DNA of 64,000 nt from an uncultured Actinomycetes bacterium (lineage in GTDB: Bacteria > Actinomycetota > Acidimicrobiia > Acidimicrobiales > RAAP-2): the NCBI GenBank assembly GCA_903825895.1, contig CAIKCI010000013.1, positions 1-64,000 on the forward strand, written 5' to 3'. The notes beneath the pieces were generated by a model. It worked only from the letters and a program-made list of their open reading frames with translations, had not been told where the DNA came from and searched no databases. Shown in pieces: positions 49,659 to 60,122 of this stretch; position 1 is the stretch's first letter; the number at the start of each line of letters is the position of its first letter. Position numbers and translations under genes: made by a program.

Positions 49659-50414
49659 GTGGCCAACTACCCCCAAATCATCCCTCGGCCCCCTACCTGG
49701 AAGCCCGGAAGAGTTGCACCCTGGGCTGGACTTGATCGTGCTGCTCGGCCATCAATCTCGATTGAGCTGATCACTAATGGCTTGGCCAATCGAGGATTGG
49801 AAGGACTTCCTCGTGAGAATATTTCGGCTCGAGATGCCGATGTGGAGATTCTCGATGGACTCGTCTCCCGCGGAGAATTACGCCATTCCGCCGTCCTCAT
49901 CGCGCTGTTCGAAGAAGCCGGATCGGCTCGCGTGGTCTTGACCCGGCGTTCCACAAAGCTTTCAAGTCACCAAGGTGAGGTGAGTTTTCCAGGCGGGAGG
50001 GTTGAGCCCGGTGAACGCCTGGTTGACGCTGCTCTTCGAGAAGCTCAAGAAGAAGTAGGGCTGCTCGCCAACGAGGCGAGCATCGTTGGGCACCTCCATC
50101 CCATCGTCACCCTGGTCTCCAGATCGCTGATTCAGCCCGTCATCGCTGTGTTGGACGCTCGGCCCGCATTGACAGCTGACCCGAGAGAGGTTGATCGAGT
50201 TTTTGATGTGGCGCTTGATGACTTATTGGTCGACGGTGTCTTTCATGAAGAGCGATGGAGTCGTCCCGAGCGGCCCTCACCGCGAACTGCTGACGGCTCG
50301 TTCCCCCTGTGGTTCTTTGAGGTCTCGGGCGAGATGGTTTGGGGGGCCACTGGGAGGCTCCTGGTGGATCTGTTATGTCTGAGTCTCGGCGTCGAGGTGG
50401 CTCCAGAAACTTGA
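49659..50414 (+). CDS. Nudix hydrolase, NudL/CoA-diphosphatase type
   Basis: 251 residues. The Nudix box is GGRVEPGERLVDAALREAQEEVGL (GX5EX7REUXEEXGU). Just before it, TRRSTKLSSHQGEVSFPGG matches the extra motif that marks coenzyme A pyrophosphatases (NudL). Such enzymes split CoA to phosphopantetheine and ADP. The Nudix fold is certain; the CoA substrate is inferred. The first 70 residues are poorly conserved. The start is GTG. Confidence 0.85.
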   Translation: MANYPQIIPRPPTWKPGRVAPWAGLDRAARPSISIELITNGLANRGLEGLPRENISARDADVEILDGLVSRGELRHSAVLIALFEEAGSARVVLTRRSTKLSSHQGEVSFPGGRVEPGERLVDAALREAQEEVGLLANEASIVGHLHPIVTLVSRSLIQPVIAVLDARPALTADPREVDRVFDVALDDLLVDGVFHEERWSRPERPSPRTADGSFPLWFFEVSGEMVWGATGRLLVDLLCLSLGVEVAPET

Positions 50415-50460
50415 CCGGGAGATGCGACAATGACAACGCGTTGGGCGAGTAGGATTGATT

Positions 50461-50485
50461 AACGCCGGAGGGTCGGCCCGGCGTT
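50461..50485 (+). terminator. Hairpin before guaB3
   Basis: Perfect 8-bp stem AACGCCGG/CCGGCGTT, 9-nt loop, followed by TTCGTCC. It could end the Nudix transcript or sit at the 5' end of the guaB3 mRNA. The short U run is weak. Confidence 0.45.
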
Positions 50486-50522
50486 TTCGTCCAAACAAGC
50501 ACGAGAACCGGAGGCAATTCAG

Positions 50523-51686
50523 GTGGCTGAAGTAGAGATCGGAATCTACAAATCGGGGCGTCAAGCCTATGGCTTTGATGACATCGCGATTGTCCCGAGT
50601 CGACGTACCCGTGACCCAGAAGATGTCGATATCTCCTGGAGAATCGATGCCTACAACTTTGAACTTCCCGTGTTGGGCGCAGCGATGGACGGCGTCATGA
50701 GTCCCCGTTCAGCAATCGAAATGGGCCGCCTTGGTGGTCTTGGTGTCTTGAACCTTGAAGGTCTGTGGACTCGTTACGAAGACCCCCTTCCTCTTTTTGA
50801 AGAGATCATGACGATTGATAACGACAAAGCCACGGCGCGTATGCAGCAGATGTACGAAGAACCCATCAAGATGGAGCTCGTTACGGCACGAATTCGTGAA
50901 ATGAAAGAGGCAGGGATCACGTCTGCGGCATCAGTGACGCCTCCCCGAACAGCGTCGCTTGCCGATGCCATCGCCGAAGCCGAACTCGACATCTTGGTGA
51001 TCCAAGGGACCGTTGTCTCGGCCGAACACGTCTCGAAGACCAGCGAGCCGCTAAATCTCAAACAGTTCATTCGCGAGTTTGATATCCCTACCATTGTCGG
51101 GGGCTGTGCGTCGTATCAAGCAGCACTCCACCTCATGCGCACGGGTGCAGTCGGGGTACTCGTTGGCGTCGGTCCAGGAAATGCCTGCACCACCCGAGGA
51201 GTTCTTGGACTGGGTGTTCCTCAAGCTACCGCTATTGCTGATGTTGCGGGTGCTCGAATGCGGCACTTGGACGAAACTGGTGTCTATGTGCACGTCATTG
51301 CTGATGGAGGAATGTCCAAAGGTGGCGACATCGCCAAGGCGATCGCCTGTGGTGCTGACGCTGTGATGCTGGGTTCGCCCCTTTCTTCAGCGACGGAAGC
51401 TCCAGCCCCGGGGAATCACTGGGGGATGGCAACCTTCCACCCCACACTTCCTCGCGGCACGCGTGTCAGCACGCAAGTGCGAGGCTCACTCAAAGAGATT
51501 CTCCTCGGCCCAGCTCACCAGAATGATGGCCGGATGAACCTCTTTGGTGCACTGCGCACCTCGATGGCAACCTGTGGCTTCGAGACCGTCAAAGAATTCC
51601 AAAAGGCCGAAGTCATGATCGCCCCAGCACTGCAGACTGAAGGAAAAGATCTGCAACGCTCCCAAGGCGTCGGCATGGGCCATTGA
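50523..51686 (+). CDS. guaB3: GuaB3 family IMP dehydrogenase-related protein
   Basis: 387 residues, a (beta/alpha)8 barrel of the IMPDH/GMP reductase family with no CBS module. The catalytic cysteine lies in [20 protein letters not shown]. Active-site glycines [21 protein letters not shown] bind the phosphate. The GuaB3 subfamily is distinct from GuaB2; IMP dehydrogenase activity has been reported for a cyanobacterial member. GGAGG lies 8 nt before the GTG. The TTGA overlap with guaA supports a role in GMP synthesis. Confidence 0.9.
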   Translation: MAEVEIGIYKSGRQAYGFDDIAIVPSRRTRDPEDVDISWRIDAYNFELPVLGAAMDGVMSPRSAIEMGRLGGLGVLNLEGLWTRYEDPLPLFEEIMTIDNDKATARMQQMYEEPIKMELVTARIREMKEAGITSAASVTPPRTASLADAIAEAELDILVIQGTVVSAEHVSKTSEPLNLKQFIREFDIPTIVGGCASYQAALHLMRTGAVGVLVGVGPGNACTTRGVLGLGVPQATAIADVAGARMRHLDETGVYVHVIADGGMSKGGDIAKAIACGADAVMLGSPLSSATEAPAPGNHWGMATFHPTLPRGTRVSTQVRGSLKEILLGPAHQNDGRMNLFGALRTSMATCGFETVKEFQKAEVMIAPALQTEGKDLQRSQGVGMGH

Positions 51687-53239
51687 GCCAATCAAGCGAT
51701 ACCGTTCTCGTTGTTGACTTTGGTGCACAGTACGCGCAATTAATCGCTCGTCGTGTGCGTGAAGCGCATGTCTTCTCAGAGATTGTCCAGAGTTCAATTT
51801 CTGCTGAAGCGATAGCGAAGCGCAATCCGTCGGCCATCATCTTTTCGGGTGGGCCAAAATCCGTCTACGAAGAGGGTGCGCCCTCAATCGACCAGGGAAT
51901 CTATGACCTTGGGATCCCTCTTTTGGGGATCTGTTACGGCGCACAGTTAATGGCTCGTGATCTCGGCGGCACGGTTGAAGCAACGGGTCGTGGCGAATAC
52001 GGCCGCACCACAATCGACGTGCAACAAAGCGCTCGACTGATCGAAGGTTGGCCGGGTTCGAGCACCGTGTGGATGAGTCACGGTGACTCAATTACTCAGG
52101 CACCTCCTGGTGCGGTTGCGATTGCATCGACGCCAGAAGCACCGGTGGCGATTTACGCCGACGATGAACACCGCCGTTATGGTGTGCAGTTCCATCCTGA
52201 GGTTGCCCACACCGAGCGTGGGCAAGATCTCCTCGTGACGTTCTTGCGAGAGATTGCTGAACTTCCTCCTCGTTGGACCCACACGTCGATCATCGAGAGC
52301 GAAGTTGCAAAAATTCAGGCTCAGATCGGTACCGAACAGGTGCTTTGTGCACTTTCAGGTGGAGTGGACTCAGCGGTGGCCGCAGCGCTGGTCCACAAGG
52401 CAGTCGGTGATCAACTGACCTGTGTCTTTGTTGACACCGGCTTGATGCGCTCAAACGAAGCGGATCAAGTCGAAGAGACGTTCCGTCGTCAGTTCAATAT
52501 CGAGCTGATTCACGTCAAAGCCGCAGATCGGTTCTTTGACGCCCTTGAGGGAGTGACCGATCCGGAGCGCAAGCGCAAAATCATAGGGGAGTTGTTCATC
52601 CGAATCTTCGAAGAAGTGGCGCGCGATCTGGGAGCAGGAACAAAAGGCTCTGGTCCTCGGTTCTTGGTGCAAGGAACGCTCTATCCAGATGTCATTGAGT
52701 CGGGCTCGGGCCACGCGGCCAACATCAAGTCCCATCACAACGTGGGTGGCCTCCCGGAAGATCTGGACTTTGAACTGTGTGAACCGCTACGTGATCTCTT
52801 CAAAGACGAAGTAAGGGCCGTGGGCGAAGAACTCGGTCTCCCCGAATCGCTTGTCTGGCGCCAACCGTTTCCAGGCCCAGGCTTAGCAGTGCGGATCGTG
52901 GGTGAAGTGACGAGAGAGCGCGCAGAGATATTGCGAAACGCTGACTTTGTAGTCGTCGACGAGATTCGCAAAGCCGGTCTCTACCGGGATCTCTGGCAGT
53001 CGTTCGCTGTTCTTCCGGCAGTGCGAACGGTGGGCGTGATGGGTGATGGCAGAACCTATGCCTATCCCATCGTGATTCGTGCGGTGACTTCTGACGATGC
53101 CATGACCGCCGACTGGGCACGTCTTCCTTATGACTTGCTCGAAACCATTGCCAATCGCTTGATCAATGAAGTCGACGGTGTGAATCGGGTGGCGTTGGAC
53201 ATCACCTCAAAGCCACCGGGCACCATCGAGTGGGAGTGA
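51683..53239 (+). CDS. guaA: GMP synthase (glutamine-hydrolysing)
   Basis: Converts XMP to GMP. It has 518 residues. The class I glutaminase domain (about 1-195) has the nucleophile in [15 protein letters not shown] and the His-Glu pair in [12 protein letters not shown]. The ATP pyrophosphatase P-loop is [15 protein letters not shown], and the dimerisation domain ends [13 protein letters not shown]. The start is TTG, overlapping guaB3 by 4 nt. Confidence 0.96.
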   Translation: MSQSSDTVLVVDFGAQYAQLIARRVREAHVFSEIVQSSISAEAIAKRNPSAIIFSGGPKSVYEEGAPSIDQGIYDLGIPLLGICYGAQLMARDLGGTVEATGRGEYGRTTIDVQQSARLIEGWPGSSTVWMSHGDSITQAPPGAVAIASTPEAPVAIYADDEHRRYGVQFHPEVAHTERGQDLLVTFLREIAELPPRWTHTSIIESEVAKIQAQIGTEQVLCALSGGVDSAVAAALVHKAVGDQLTCVFVDTGLMRSNEADQVEETFRRQFNIELIHVKAADRFFDALEGVTDPERKRKIIGELFIRIFEEVARDLGAGTKGSGPRFLVQGTLYPDVIESGSGHAANIKSHHNVGGLPEDLDFELCEPLRDLFKDEVRAVGEELGLPESLVWRQPFPGPGLAVRIVGEVTRERAEILRNADFVVVDEIRKAGLYRDLWQSFAVLPAVRTVGVMGDGRTYAYPIVIRAVTSDDAMTADWARLPYDLLETIANRLINEVDGVNRVALDITSKPPGTIEWE

Positions 53240-55554
53240 GCTGGCCAGAACCCCTCGCTGCAGACTTGCCCGGCCTCGGCGACGAGCGAATCAATCTGCG
53301 AGATGGCTATGCACTCGATCCTGATCAACTTCTGGAGGGACTCACCGAACCACAGCGTGCTGCGGTGCTCCAGAGAGGAGGTCCATTGCTGGTCATTGCC
53401 GGCGCCGGATCGGGGAAAACCCGGGTGCTCACGAGGCGTATTGCTCACGTGATGGCCACCGGAGACGCAGCAGCCTATGAAATCTTGGCCATTACCTTCA
53501 CGAACAAAGCAGCCAGCGAGATGCGATCCCGAGTGGTTGATCTTGTTGGACCAGTCGCTAATCGGATGTGGGTCGCTACCTTTCACTCGGCGTGTGTGCG
53601 ACTTCTTCGTGCGTCGGCCACTCGGGTGGGCTACGAATCAGGGTTCACCATCTATGACGCAACTGATTCAAAACGTCTATTCGAGTTGGTGCTTGATGAT
53701 TTGAATATCGACAAAAAACGTCTTCCTGCTCGGGCGGTCGCGGCAGTGGTGAGCCAGGCAAAAGCAGAACTGCTCACGCCGGAACAATTTTCGGCAGATG
53801 TTTCAGGCTCGGCTGATCCCTTCCGAGGTCGAATTGGTGAAATCTATGCCGAATACCAACGCCGGTTGCGTGCAGCGAACGCCATGGACTTTGATGACCT
53901 CTTGATGGTGACGGTGCAGTTATTCCGCAACTGTCCCGATGTTCTCGAGAGTTATCAAGAGCGGTTTCGTTACCTCTTGGTCGACGAGTACCAAGATACG
54001 AACCGAGCACAGAATGAGTTAGTACTGATGCTGGGAGCAAAATATCGCAACGTTTGCGTTGTTGGTGACTCTGACCAATCCATCTACCGTTTCCGCGCCG
54101 CAGATATTCGCAACATCTTGGATTTTGAGAAGACTTATCCGGATGCCACAACAATTTTGCTTGAACAAAACTTCCGTTCCACGCAGGTGATTCTTGACGC
54201 TGCTAATGCAGTCATCTCGAACAACCCTGGACGAAAAGCCAAGAACCTCTTCACGGAAGGGGAAACCGGGTCGCTCATCACGCGCTATCGGGCAGAGGAT
54301 GAACACGATGAAGCGGCATGGATTGCCTCAGAGATCCGACGCTTAGAAACGGACGAGCAGTTGGTCTATGGCGATGTTGCGATCTTCTATCGCACCAACG
54401 CACAGAGTCGTGCGATCGAAGAAGAGCTCGTGCGCGCTCGAATTCCTTACAAAGTCATCGGTGGGATGCGCTTTTATGATCGCAAGGAAGTCAAAGACAT
54501 CTTGGCCTACGTCCGCCTTCTGGCGAATCCTCGCGATGAGATCTCGGCTCGTCGCGTGATGAACGTACCAAAGCGGGGTATCGGGGCGACATCCATAACC
54601 AAACTCGGCGAGTATGCGGCCCGTAATGGCATGTCCTTTGGGGACGCGGCAGGTCATGCCGTCGAGGCAGGAATTACCGGTAAAGCACTGCGTGGAGCCC
54701 AACAGTTTGACGTGATGTTGTCAACACTGCGCCACGACATCGAAGCCATGAAGCCCAGCGATCTGATTGAACGCATCATTGTCGAGACCGGCTATCGAGA
54801 TGAACTCAACGCCGAGAAGACCCACGAGTCCGAGAGCCGCTTAGAGAATTTGGCCGAACTTGTTGGTGTCGCCGGGAGTTACGAAACACTTGATGACTTC
54901 CTCTCGACCGTGGCGCTCGTTGCCGACTCTGATGAACTCGACGAAGAAACGACACGAGTTTCGCTCATGACCTTGCACATTGCTAAAGGACTTGAATTCC
55001 CGGCGGTGTTTTTGGTGGGTCTTGAAGAAGGTATCTTTCCCCACTTCCGCTCACTGAGTGACCCGAGCGAATTAGAAGAAGAGCGTCGGTTGGCCTACGT
55101 CGGGGTGACACGCGCCCGCCGTTTTCTCTCCCTCAGTCATGCCTGGATGCGAAGCCTCTGGGGACAAACCCAGCACAACATTCCGAGCCGATTCTTTGGT
55201 GAGATTCCTGATGAACTGTTCCGTGACGTTGGAGGCGATCGCCCGAGTCGACGCGAATCGTCATCGTGGGAGAGAGATCGTTCGAGTGACCATCTCGACC
55301 GCCCTCGCTCGGGGGACGACAGCGATGGGGGTCACGTCTTCGGCTCAGGGGCGCCAAAGATTGCTCCCCCGGTTTCGAGTGGAGCGCATCTCCTCGGTAT
55401 AGAGCAGGGTGATCTCGTCGTGCACCAGCGCTGGGGCGACGGAATCGTGCAGTCAGTGACTGGAGAAGGTGACCGAGCAACTGCGGTCGTGACCTTTGGC
55501 AAGGTGGGGACGAAGACGCTGATGCTTTCGATGGCCCCCATAACAAAAGCCTAA
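53230..55554 (+). CDS. pcrA: ATP-dependent DNA helicase PcrA/UvrD
   Basis: Superfamily 1A 3'-5' helicase of 774 residues for repair and replication. Walker A is [15 protein letters not shown], Walker B/DEAD-like [12 protein letters not shown], motif [17 protein letters not shown], and motif [16 protein letters not shown]. The C-terminal Tudor-like domain ([20 protein letters not shown]) binds RNA polymerase in PcrA. A GTG at 53236 overlapping the guaA stop is an alternative to the GTG at 53230. Confidence 0.95.
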   Translation: MGVSWPEPLAADLPGLGDERINLRDGYALDPDQLLEGLTEPQRAAVLQRGGPLLVIAGAGSGKTRVLTRRIAHVMATGDAAAYEILAITFTNKAASEMRSRVVDLVGPVANRMWVATFHSACVRLLRASATRVGYESGFTIYDATDSKRLFELVLDDLNIDKKRLPARAVAAVVSQAKAELLTPEQFSADVSGSADPFRGRIGEIYAEYQRRLRAANAMDFDDLLMVTVQLFRNCPDVLESYQERFRYLLVDEYQDTNRAQNELVLMLGAKYRNVCVVGDSDQSIYRFRAADIRNILDFEKTYPDATTILLEQNFRSTQVILDAANAVISNNPGRKAKNLFTEGETGSLITRYRAEDEHDEAAWIASEIRRLETDEQLVYGDVAIFYRTNAQSRAIEEELVRARIPYKVIGGMRFYDRKEVKDILAYVRLLANPRDEISARRVMNVPKRGIGATSITKLGEYAARNGMSFGDAAGHAVEAGITGKALRGAQQFDVMLSTLRHDIEAMKPSDLIERIIVETGYRDELNAEKTHESESRLENLAELVGVAGSYETLDDFLSTVALVADSDELDEETTRVSLMTLHIAKGLEFPAVFLVGLEEGIFPHFRSLSDPSELEEERRLAYVGVTRARRFLSLSHAWMRSLWGQTQHNIPSRFFGEIPDELFRDVGGDRPSRRESSSWERDRSSDHLDRPRSGDDSDGGHVFGSGAPKIAPPVSSGAHLLGIEQGDLVVHQRWGDGIVQSVTGEGDRATAVVTFGKVGTKTLMLSMAPITKA

Positions 55555-55611
55555 GAATCCGCCGTTTTGCGCCCCAACATTGGGGCAACGGGGTGTAAGA
55601 ATGGAACACCA

Positions 55612-57084
55612 ATGCCCGAGTCACGCCCACCATCGGGTCCCAATCAGGACCCACGTCCACGACGATCAAACCCTGTGGGATCGACGCGCTCGACGTCAAG
55701 TCCAAGTCCTCGGGCATCCTCGTCATCTGCTCAAGCTTCGTCGGGCGGTCCGCCGCCGCCACCACCCCCACGCCAGCGAGGGGGTGGCCCGCCTCGCGAT
55801 CCGGGGGACCGACCACCATCTCGTCGAGATCTCAAAAAGCGAAGGCCAAGAAAACGGCGGAGTCTGCGGACACGCCGGATTCGGCTCGGGATTTTAGCCC
55901 TACTGATCATCGCTCTGGGGTGGTTCGCTGTCTCTTTTGGTTCGGCGTTGACCAATCCCTCCTACGGCGTGTCGAGCTCAGCACGGGCCGCTGAATGGGG
56001 ACGAAATCATGGTCTTGGCGGTGTGATCACCTGGGCCGAAAACGAGTGGTACAAACTGAATCCTCCTCCAACAGGCGGCAAGCCCCCGGCCCACACTTTC
56101 AACGCCAAAGCCCATGCCGGAACGGGCGTCACGGCAACGTGCCCCAATGCCCTTGCCATCCCCCCTCGCATGGTCTCTGCGGCGACACCACCGATTGCGG
56201 GAGAAGGCGTGTGGGCGCCGGTCGGTCGGCTCTCTGCGGGGTGCTCAGCGCTTTATGAGACCTTCGTTCGTCCAGACCCCGTTCACACGAGTTATGTCGC
56301 CGGCGTGGTGTGGATGGACCCCATGTTGGTCTCAGCCACGCTGTACTCGGGAAGCCAAATTCCCGGTGGTGGTCCCTATACCAATTCCGCTCCGATTAAA
56401 TCAACGGAAGCGATGACGTTGATCAGTGCGTTCAACGCTGGATTCCGTATGCAAGACGCACAGGGTGGCTACTACACCGATCAAAAGATGGTGATCCCTC
56501 TGGTGCCGGGCAAGGCGTCAGCGGTGATCTACAAAAACGGCACCATGGATATTGGGGCATGGGGCACGGATGAACAGATGAACAAAAACGTCGTGTCGGT
56601 CCGGCAAAATCTTGACCTAATTGTGAACGATGCAAAACTCGTCCCTGGCCTTCTTGCCAACGATCATTCACAGTGGGGAGTGACCGTTGGAGGTGCAGCG
56701 TATGTATGGCGTTCAGGAATGGGTATTACGAAGAACGGTGCGATTGTCTACGTCGCCGGTCCGAGCCTCTCCATCAACGTGTTGGCCGACCTCTTGGTTC
56801 GCGCCGGAGCGGTGCGCGGAATGGAAATGGACATTAACGCCGACTGGGTCCAGTATTCGACGTATTCGCCTCCTGTGGGCCAGCCGGCATCCCCATCGAA
56901 TGGCGTGCCGCTCATGGCGTCAATGGCTGCTGGTTCACAAGGACCGTCGCGTTACTTCCAAACGTGGTGGGTGCGTGACTTCTACACAATGTCAGCTCGT
57001 TACGGTGCCACGGCGAAGATGCCGTCAACGCCGACTCTTGTCTTGCCGACGGTGACGACCACGACGGCGCCAAAGAAGAAGTAA
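55612..57084 (+). CDS. Membrane-anchored phosphodiester glycosidase (NAGPA-like) domain protein
   Basis: 490 residues from the ATG at 55612. Residues 1-85 are Pro/Ser/Arg-rich and basic (cytoplasmic). One transmembrane helix at about 91-113 follows, with the rest outside, a type II topology. The C-terminal 280 residues match the NAGPA/DUF2233 phosphodiester glycosidase family (ISAFNAGFRM, VRQNLDLIVND, MEMDINADWVQY). These enzymes split sugar phosphodiesters, possibly of envelope glycopolymers. The substrate is unknown. It converges on the DPA gene cluster. A TTG at 55567 is a less likely start. Confidence 0.8.
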   Translation: MPESRPPSGPNQDPRPRRSNPVGSTRSTSSPSPRASSSSAQASSGGPPPPPPPRQRGGGPPRDPGDRPPSRRDLKKRRPRKRRSLRTRRIRLGILALLIIALGWFAVSFGSALTNPSYGVSSSARAAEWGRNHGLGGVITWAENEWYKLNPPPTGGKPPAHTFNAKAHAGTGVTATCPNALAIPPRMVSAATPPIAGEGVWAPVGRLSAGCSALYETFVRPDPVHTSYVAGVVWMDPMLVSATLYSGSQIPGGGPYTNSAPIKSTEAMTLISAFNAGFRMQDAQGGYYTDQKMVIPLVPGKASAVIYKNGTMDIGAWGTDEQMNKNVVSVRQNLDLIVNDAKLVPGLLANDHSQWGVTVGGAAYVWRSGMGITKNGAIVYVAGPSLSINVLADLLVRAGAVRGMEMDINADWVQYSTYSPPVGQPASPSNGVPLMASMAAGSQGPSRYFQTWWVRDFYTMSARYGATAKMPSTPTLVLPTVTTTTAPKKK

Positions 57085-57093
57085 CTCAGTGAC

Positions 57094-57858
57094 TTAGCTC
57101 GGCATTTTTCGCCACAGCACGCCAGGGAGGGACCGCATGACGAGCGCAACCCCTTGAAGCAGTGGTGGCGACCAGATAACGCTGGCCGGCGAAGAAAGTC
57201 CCTTGACGATGGTGTCGGCGGCGGGGCCCACATCAGTTGAGAAGGGTGCATCAGCCATTCCCTCGGTCATCTTGGTTCGCACAAAGCCAGGACGGATGAT
57301 TTGCACTTTGACGCCATAGGGTTTGAGCGAATCGCTGTATCCCTGCGTGAATGCATCAAGGCCTGCTTTGGTGGCTCCGTAGGTGAAGTTCGCTCGTCGA
57401 ACACGCACCCCGGCAATCGATGCGATCACGGCAACATGTCCCGAGCCCTGGGTAATCAATTTGGAGCGCAATGCCGTCATAGCAGCGACCGGCCATGTGA
57501 GATTTGTCGTGAAGAGTGCCGCCGCACCATCGGGGTCGTTGTCGAGAAGATCTTGGTCACCGAGTTGGCCAACGGCGATCAGAACAAGGTCGATGCTTCC
57601 TCCAGCCTTTTCGAAGGCTTGGTCAATCACACCTTGCGCGTTCGATGGCTCATCGGCGTCGAACACCAGGGTCTCGACGCTTTGCGCTCCTTTGTCGCGT
57701 AGTTCCTGTGCGGCGAGGTCGAGTCCCGAAGGATTACGCCCGGCCAGGACCACTGTTTGTGTCCGAGCAGCGACCAGACGCTCGACGACGCTGAGCGCAA
57801 TCTCCGAGGTGCCACCGAGAACAAGAACACTTTGTGGTTGTCCAAAAGCATTACGCAC
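57094..57858 (-). CDS. dprE2: Decaprenylphospho-beta-D-erythro-pentofuranosid-2-ulose 2-reductase
   Basis: 254 residues, SDR fold. The nucleotide loop is VLVLGGTSEIALSVVERLVA, as in DprE2 proteins, and the catalytic YGATKAGLDAFTQGYSDSL is present. It reduces the keto intermediate made by DprE1, giving decaprenyl-phosphoryl-arabinose. The GTG start has AAGGAG 8 nt before it and lies 36 bp after dprE1 on the same strand. Other SDRs are possible, but the context makes DprE2 likely. Confidence 0.88.
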   Translation of the reverse strand: MRNAFGQPQSVLVLGGTSEIALSVVERLVAARTQTVVLAGRNPSGLDLAAQELRDKGAQSVETLVFDADEPSNAQGVIDQAFEKAGGSIDLVLIAVGQLGDQDLLDNDPDGAAALFTTNLTWPVAAMTALRSKLITQGSGHVAVIASIAGVRVRRANFTYGATKAGLDAFTQGYSDSLKPYGVKVQIIRPGFVRTKMTEGMADAPFSTDVGPAADTIVKGLSSPASVIWSPPLLQGVALVMRSLPGVLWRKMPS

Positions 57859-57894
57859 TGTTGATTCTCCTTGTGTTGACCGACAACGTCGGGG

Positions 57895-59247
57895 TTAAGA
57901 AATTCCTAGTCGACGAGAGAGGTCTGAAGCCAAGAGACCTTGAGGGTCAATGGTCTTTCTGATTCGTTCGAATTCACCCAACTGTGGGTACATCGCCCGA
58001 AATTGTTGGGGTGAAAGGCGAGAGTCTTTCGCAAGATAGAGCCGCCCACCAGCTTCGCCCACCATGAGGTCGAGTTGGTCGAGTACGCCAGCGAGTTGAG
58101 GGGGTCCTATCGGGATGTCGAGCGCCAAGGTCCAGCCCTTCATGGGAAAGGAAAGCGGTCCAGGATTGTGGGGTCCAAATCGCTTAAGGACCGCCAAGAA
58201 CGAGGGGACTTTTTGCGAGGAAAGAAGCTCGATTGCTTTGGTGACGACGTCACCATGAGCATCGCTGACTACGAACTGATACTGGAGAAAGCCTCGATGG
58301 CCGTGGAGACGGTTCCACCAATCGACACCATCGAGAGGGTGGAAGAAGGTGCCAAGACTTTGGATTTCGCCATCGCGTTTTTTCGGGGATTTGCGAAACC
58401 ATGCTTCATTAAACGCCTTGATCGAAAGGCGGTTTAACAGGCCAGATGGCGGCGTGAAGGGAACGGCAAGCTTGGTTGATGCGGGTGGGCTGAGCGGATG
58501 ACGGGTTTGTTTTCCTTCGAGCATGGACTTCGGAGCGTGGTCGCCACGCGTGATCACGCCGCGACCCATTGACGCACCAGCAGTCATGCAGTCAACCCAG
58601 GCGACAGAGTAGCGGTAGTCGTCATCGCCACTGGCCATTGCCGCCATCGTGGCGTCGAGGTTGGGAAATCGTTCGGTGTCGACGGAGATGTAACTCGTCT
58701 CGATGGGAATCATCTGCACCGTCGCGTCGATAACGACGCCAGTCAGACCCATCGCTCCGGCAGTCGCCCAAAAGAGTTCGGGTTCGGACTCAGGGGTGAT
58801 GGTGAGGGTTCCCGTTGGTGTAGCCAGTCGTATCGAGCGAACATGATTCATGAAACTTCCGTCAACGTGATGATTTTTCCCATGAATATCTGCAGCGATG
58901 GCGCCACCAATTGTTACTTGACGCGTGCCTGGGGTCACAGGGATAAACCAGCCTGCAGGTATCGAAATGCTCACGAGTTCATCCAGACTTACGCCAGCAC
59001 CAACGGTGACGAGTCCCGTCAACGGATCAATCGGCGTGAGGTTCCATAGGCCGCGATTCGAGAGCACCGTGCCGCCCGCGCACTGTGCGGCATCGCCATA
59101 GCTTCGCCCCAAACCGCGAGCAATCAGTGATCCTGGAGCGTTCTGAAGGTCGGTGGTCACCTCTTCTTCATTGCGTGGTCGCACAACATCAGCCAGTGAG
59201 GGCGCGGTATTACCCCACCCAGTTAAGAGTTCTTGGTGATTACTCAT
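57895..59247 (-). CDS. dprE1: Decaprenylphospho-beta-D-ribose 2-oxidase
   Basis: 450 residues from the ATG at 59247, which overlaps the ubiA stop as ATGA and has GGAG 7 nt upstream. Oxidises decaprenyl-phosphoryl-ribose at C2. The FAD-binding region has ARGLGRSYGDAAQCAGG and GTRQVTIGGAIAADIHGKNHH, both as in mycobacterial DprE1. KRFGPHNPGPLSFP and YLAKDSRLSPQQFRAMYP follow. The residue matching benzothiazinone target Cys387 of M. tuberculosis is Ala375. A frame extending to 59280 is less likely. Confidence 0.92.
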   Translation of the reverse strand: MSNHQELLTGWGNTAPSLADVVRPRNEEEVTTDLQNAPGSLIARGLGRSYGDAAQCAGGTVLSNRGLWNLTPIDPLTGLVTVGAGVSLDELVSISIPAGWFIPVTPGTRQVTIGGAIAADIHGKNHHVDGSFMNHVRSIRLATPTGTLTITPESEPELFWATAGAMGLTGVVIDATVQMIPIETSYISVDTERFPNLDATMAAMASGDDDYRYSVAWVDCMTAGASMGRGVITRGDHAPKSMLEGKQTRHPLSPPASTKLAVPFTPPSGLLNRLSIKAFNEAWFRKSPKKRDGEIQSLGTFFHPLDGVDWWNRLHGHRGFLQYQFVVSDAHGDVVTKAIELLSSQKVPSFLAVLKRFGPHNPGPLSFPMKGWTLALDIPIGPPQLAGVLDQLDLMVGEAGGRLYLAKDSRLSPQQFRAMYPQLGEFERIRKTIDPQGLLASDLSRRLGIS

Positions 59248-60122
59248 CCATAAACTCCGATCAAAACGAGGGCGATCCACACTACGGCGCCAACTTGGAG
59301 AATTCGGTCATGAAACGCTAATTCGTCGGGTGCTCCGCCTTCGCCGCGGTCGAGAAGGCGCAACACATGGAGCGCAGCGATGACCACGGGGACGACCGTG
59401 AGTTGGATCCAAATCTCGCGCCCTTGCGCTCGGGATAAGAGCCCGGTCTTGTCAAAGGCCCAAAGGCAGTAGGCGGCGACGGTGATGCTGGCTTCCAGAG
59501 TCAGCGCAGATTTGAGAAATGATGGCGAGTACTCCTTTAAGACTGGACGTTGTTCGCCACCGGTTCCGTCGGCCTTGGGAAGTTCGGCGAGCCGTTTTCC
59601 GGTGACTAAGAACAGCGCACCAAAGGAGATGACCACGATGAACCACACGCTCAAGGGCGTATGGGTCGCCGCTCCTCCGCCTAAGGCGCGGAGTAGGAAT
59701 CCTGCAGCAACGCAGGCAAGCTCGACGACGGCAATTTTTTTGAGCCAGAAGGTGTAGATCAGGGTGTTCGCAACATAAACCGCCACGATGACTCCGAGTT
59801 CCCAGGTCGCACCAAAGATACCGAGGCAGATTGATCCAGCAAGGAGGATGATCGCCAGGCCAATAGCGAGATTCGGCGTAACGAGCCCTGCTGCGATCGG
59901 TCGGAAACGCTTTCTCGGATGCGCTTGGTCACTCTCTCTGTCGTGAAGATCGTTGAGAAGGTAGGTCCCCGAGGCGGCCATGCAGAAACTCACGAAGGCA
60001 ACCAAGGTCTTGAGAAAGACCGATCCGTGGAACAAGGTCCCGGCTGCCGCAGGGGCTATAAAAACAAGGACATTCTTCAGCCACTGAGCAGGCCGCAGTG
60101 CTCGGAGGGACGCGACGATCAC
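59244..60122 (-). CDS. ubiA: Decaprenyl-phosphate phosphoribosyltransferase (UbiA family)
   Basis: 292 residues, several membrane spans. The first aspartate motif is NDLHDRESDQAHPRKRFRPI, characteristic of the Rv3806c-type DPPR synthase rather than of quinone or haem prenyltransferases. It transfers 5-phosphoribosyl from PRPP to polyprenyl phosphate, the first step to decaprenyl-phosphoryl-arabinose. The GTG start lies right after GGAGGA, so the precise start is uncertain. Its stop overlaps dprE1. Confidence 0.9.
   Translation of the reverse strand: MIVASLRALRPAQWLKNVLVFIAPAAAGTLFHGSVFLKTLVAFVSFCMAASGTYLLNDLHDRESDQAHPRKRFRPIAAGLVTPNLAIGLAIILLAGSICLGIFGATWELGVIVAVYVANTLIYTFWLKKIAVVELACVAAGFLLRALGGGAATHTPLSVWFIVVISFGALFLVTGKRLAELPKADGTGGEQRPVLKEYSPSFLKSALTLEASITVAAYCLWAFDKTGLLSRAQGREIWIQLTVVPVVIAALHVLRLLDRGEGGAPDELAFHDRILQVGAVVWIALVLIGVYG

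Noticed and set aside
57895-59247. Alternative identity as alditol oxidase or L-gulonolactone oxidase
   Set aside because: The sequence follows mycobacterial DprE1 through the FAD region and C-terminus, and ubiA and dprE2 flank it.
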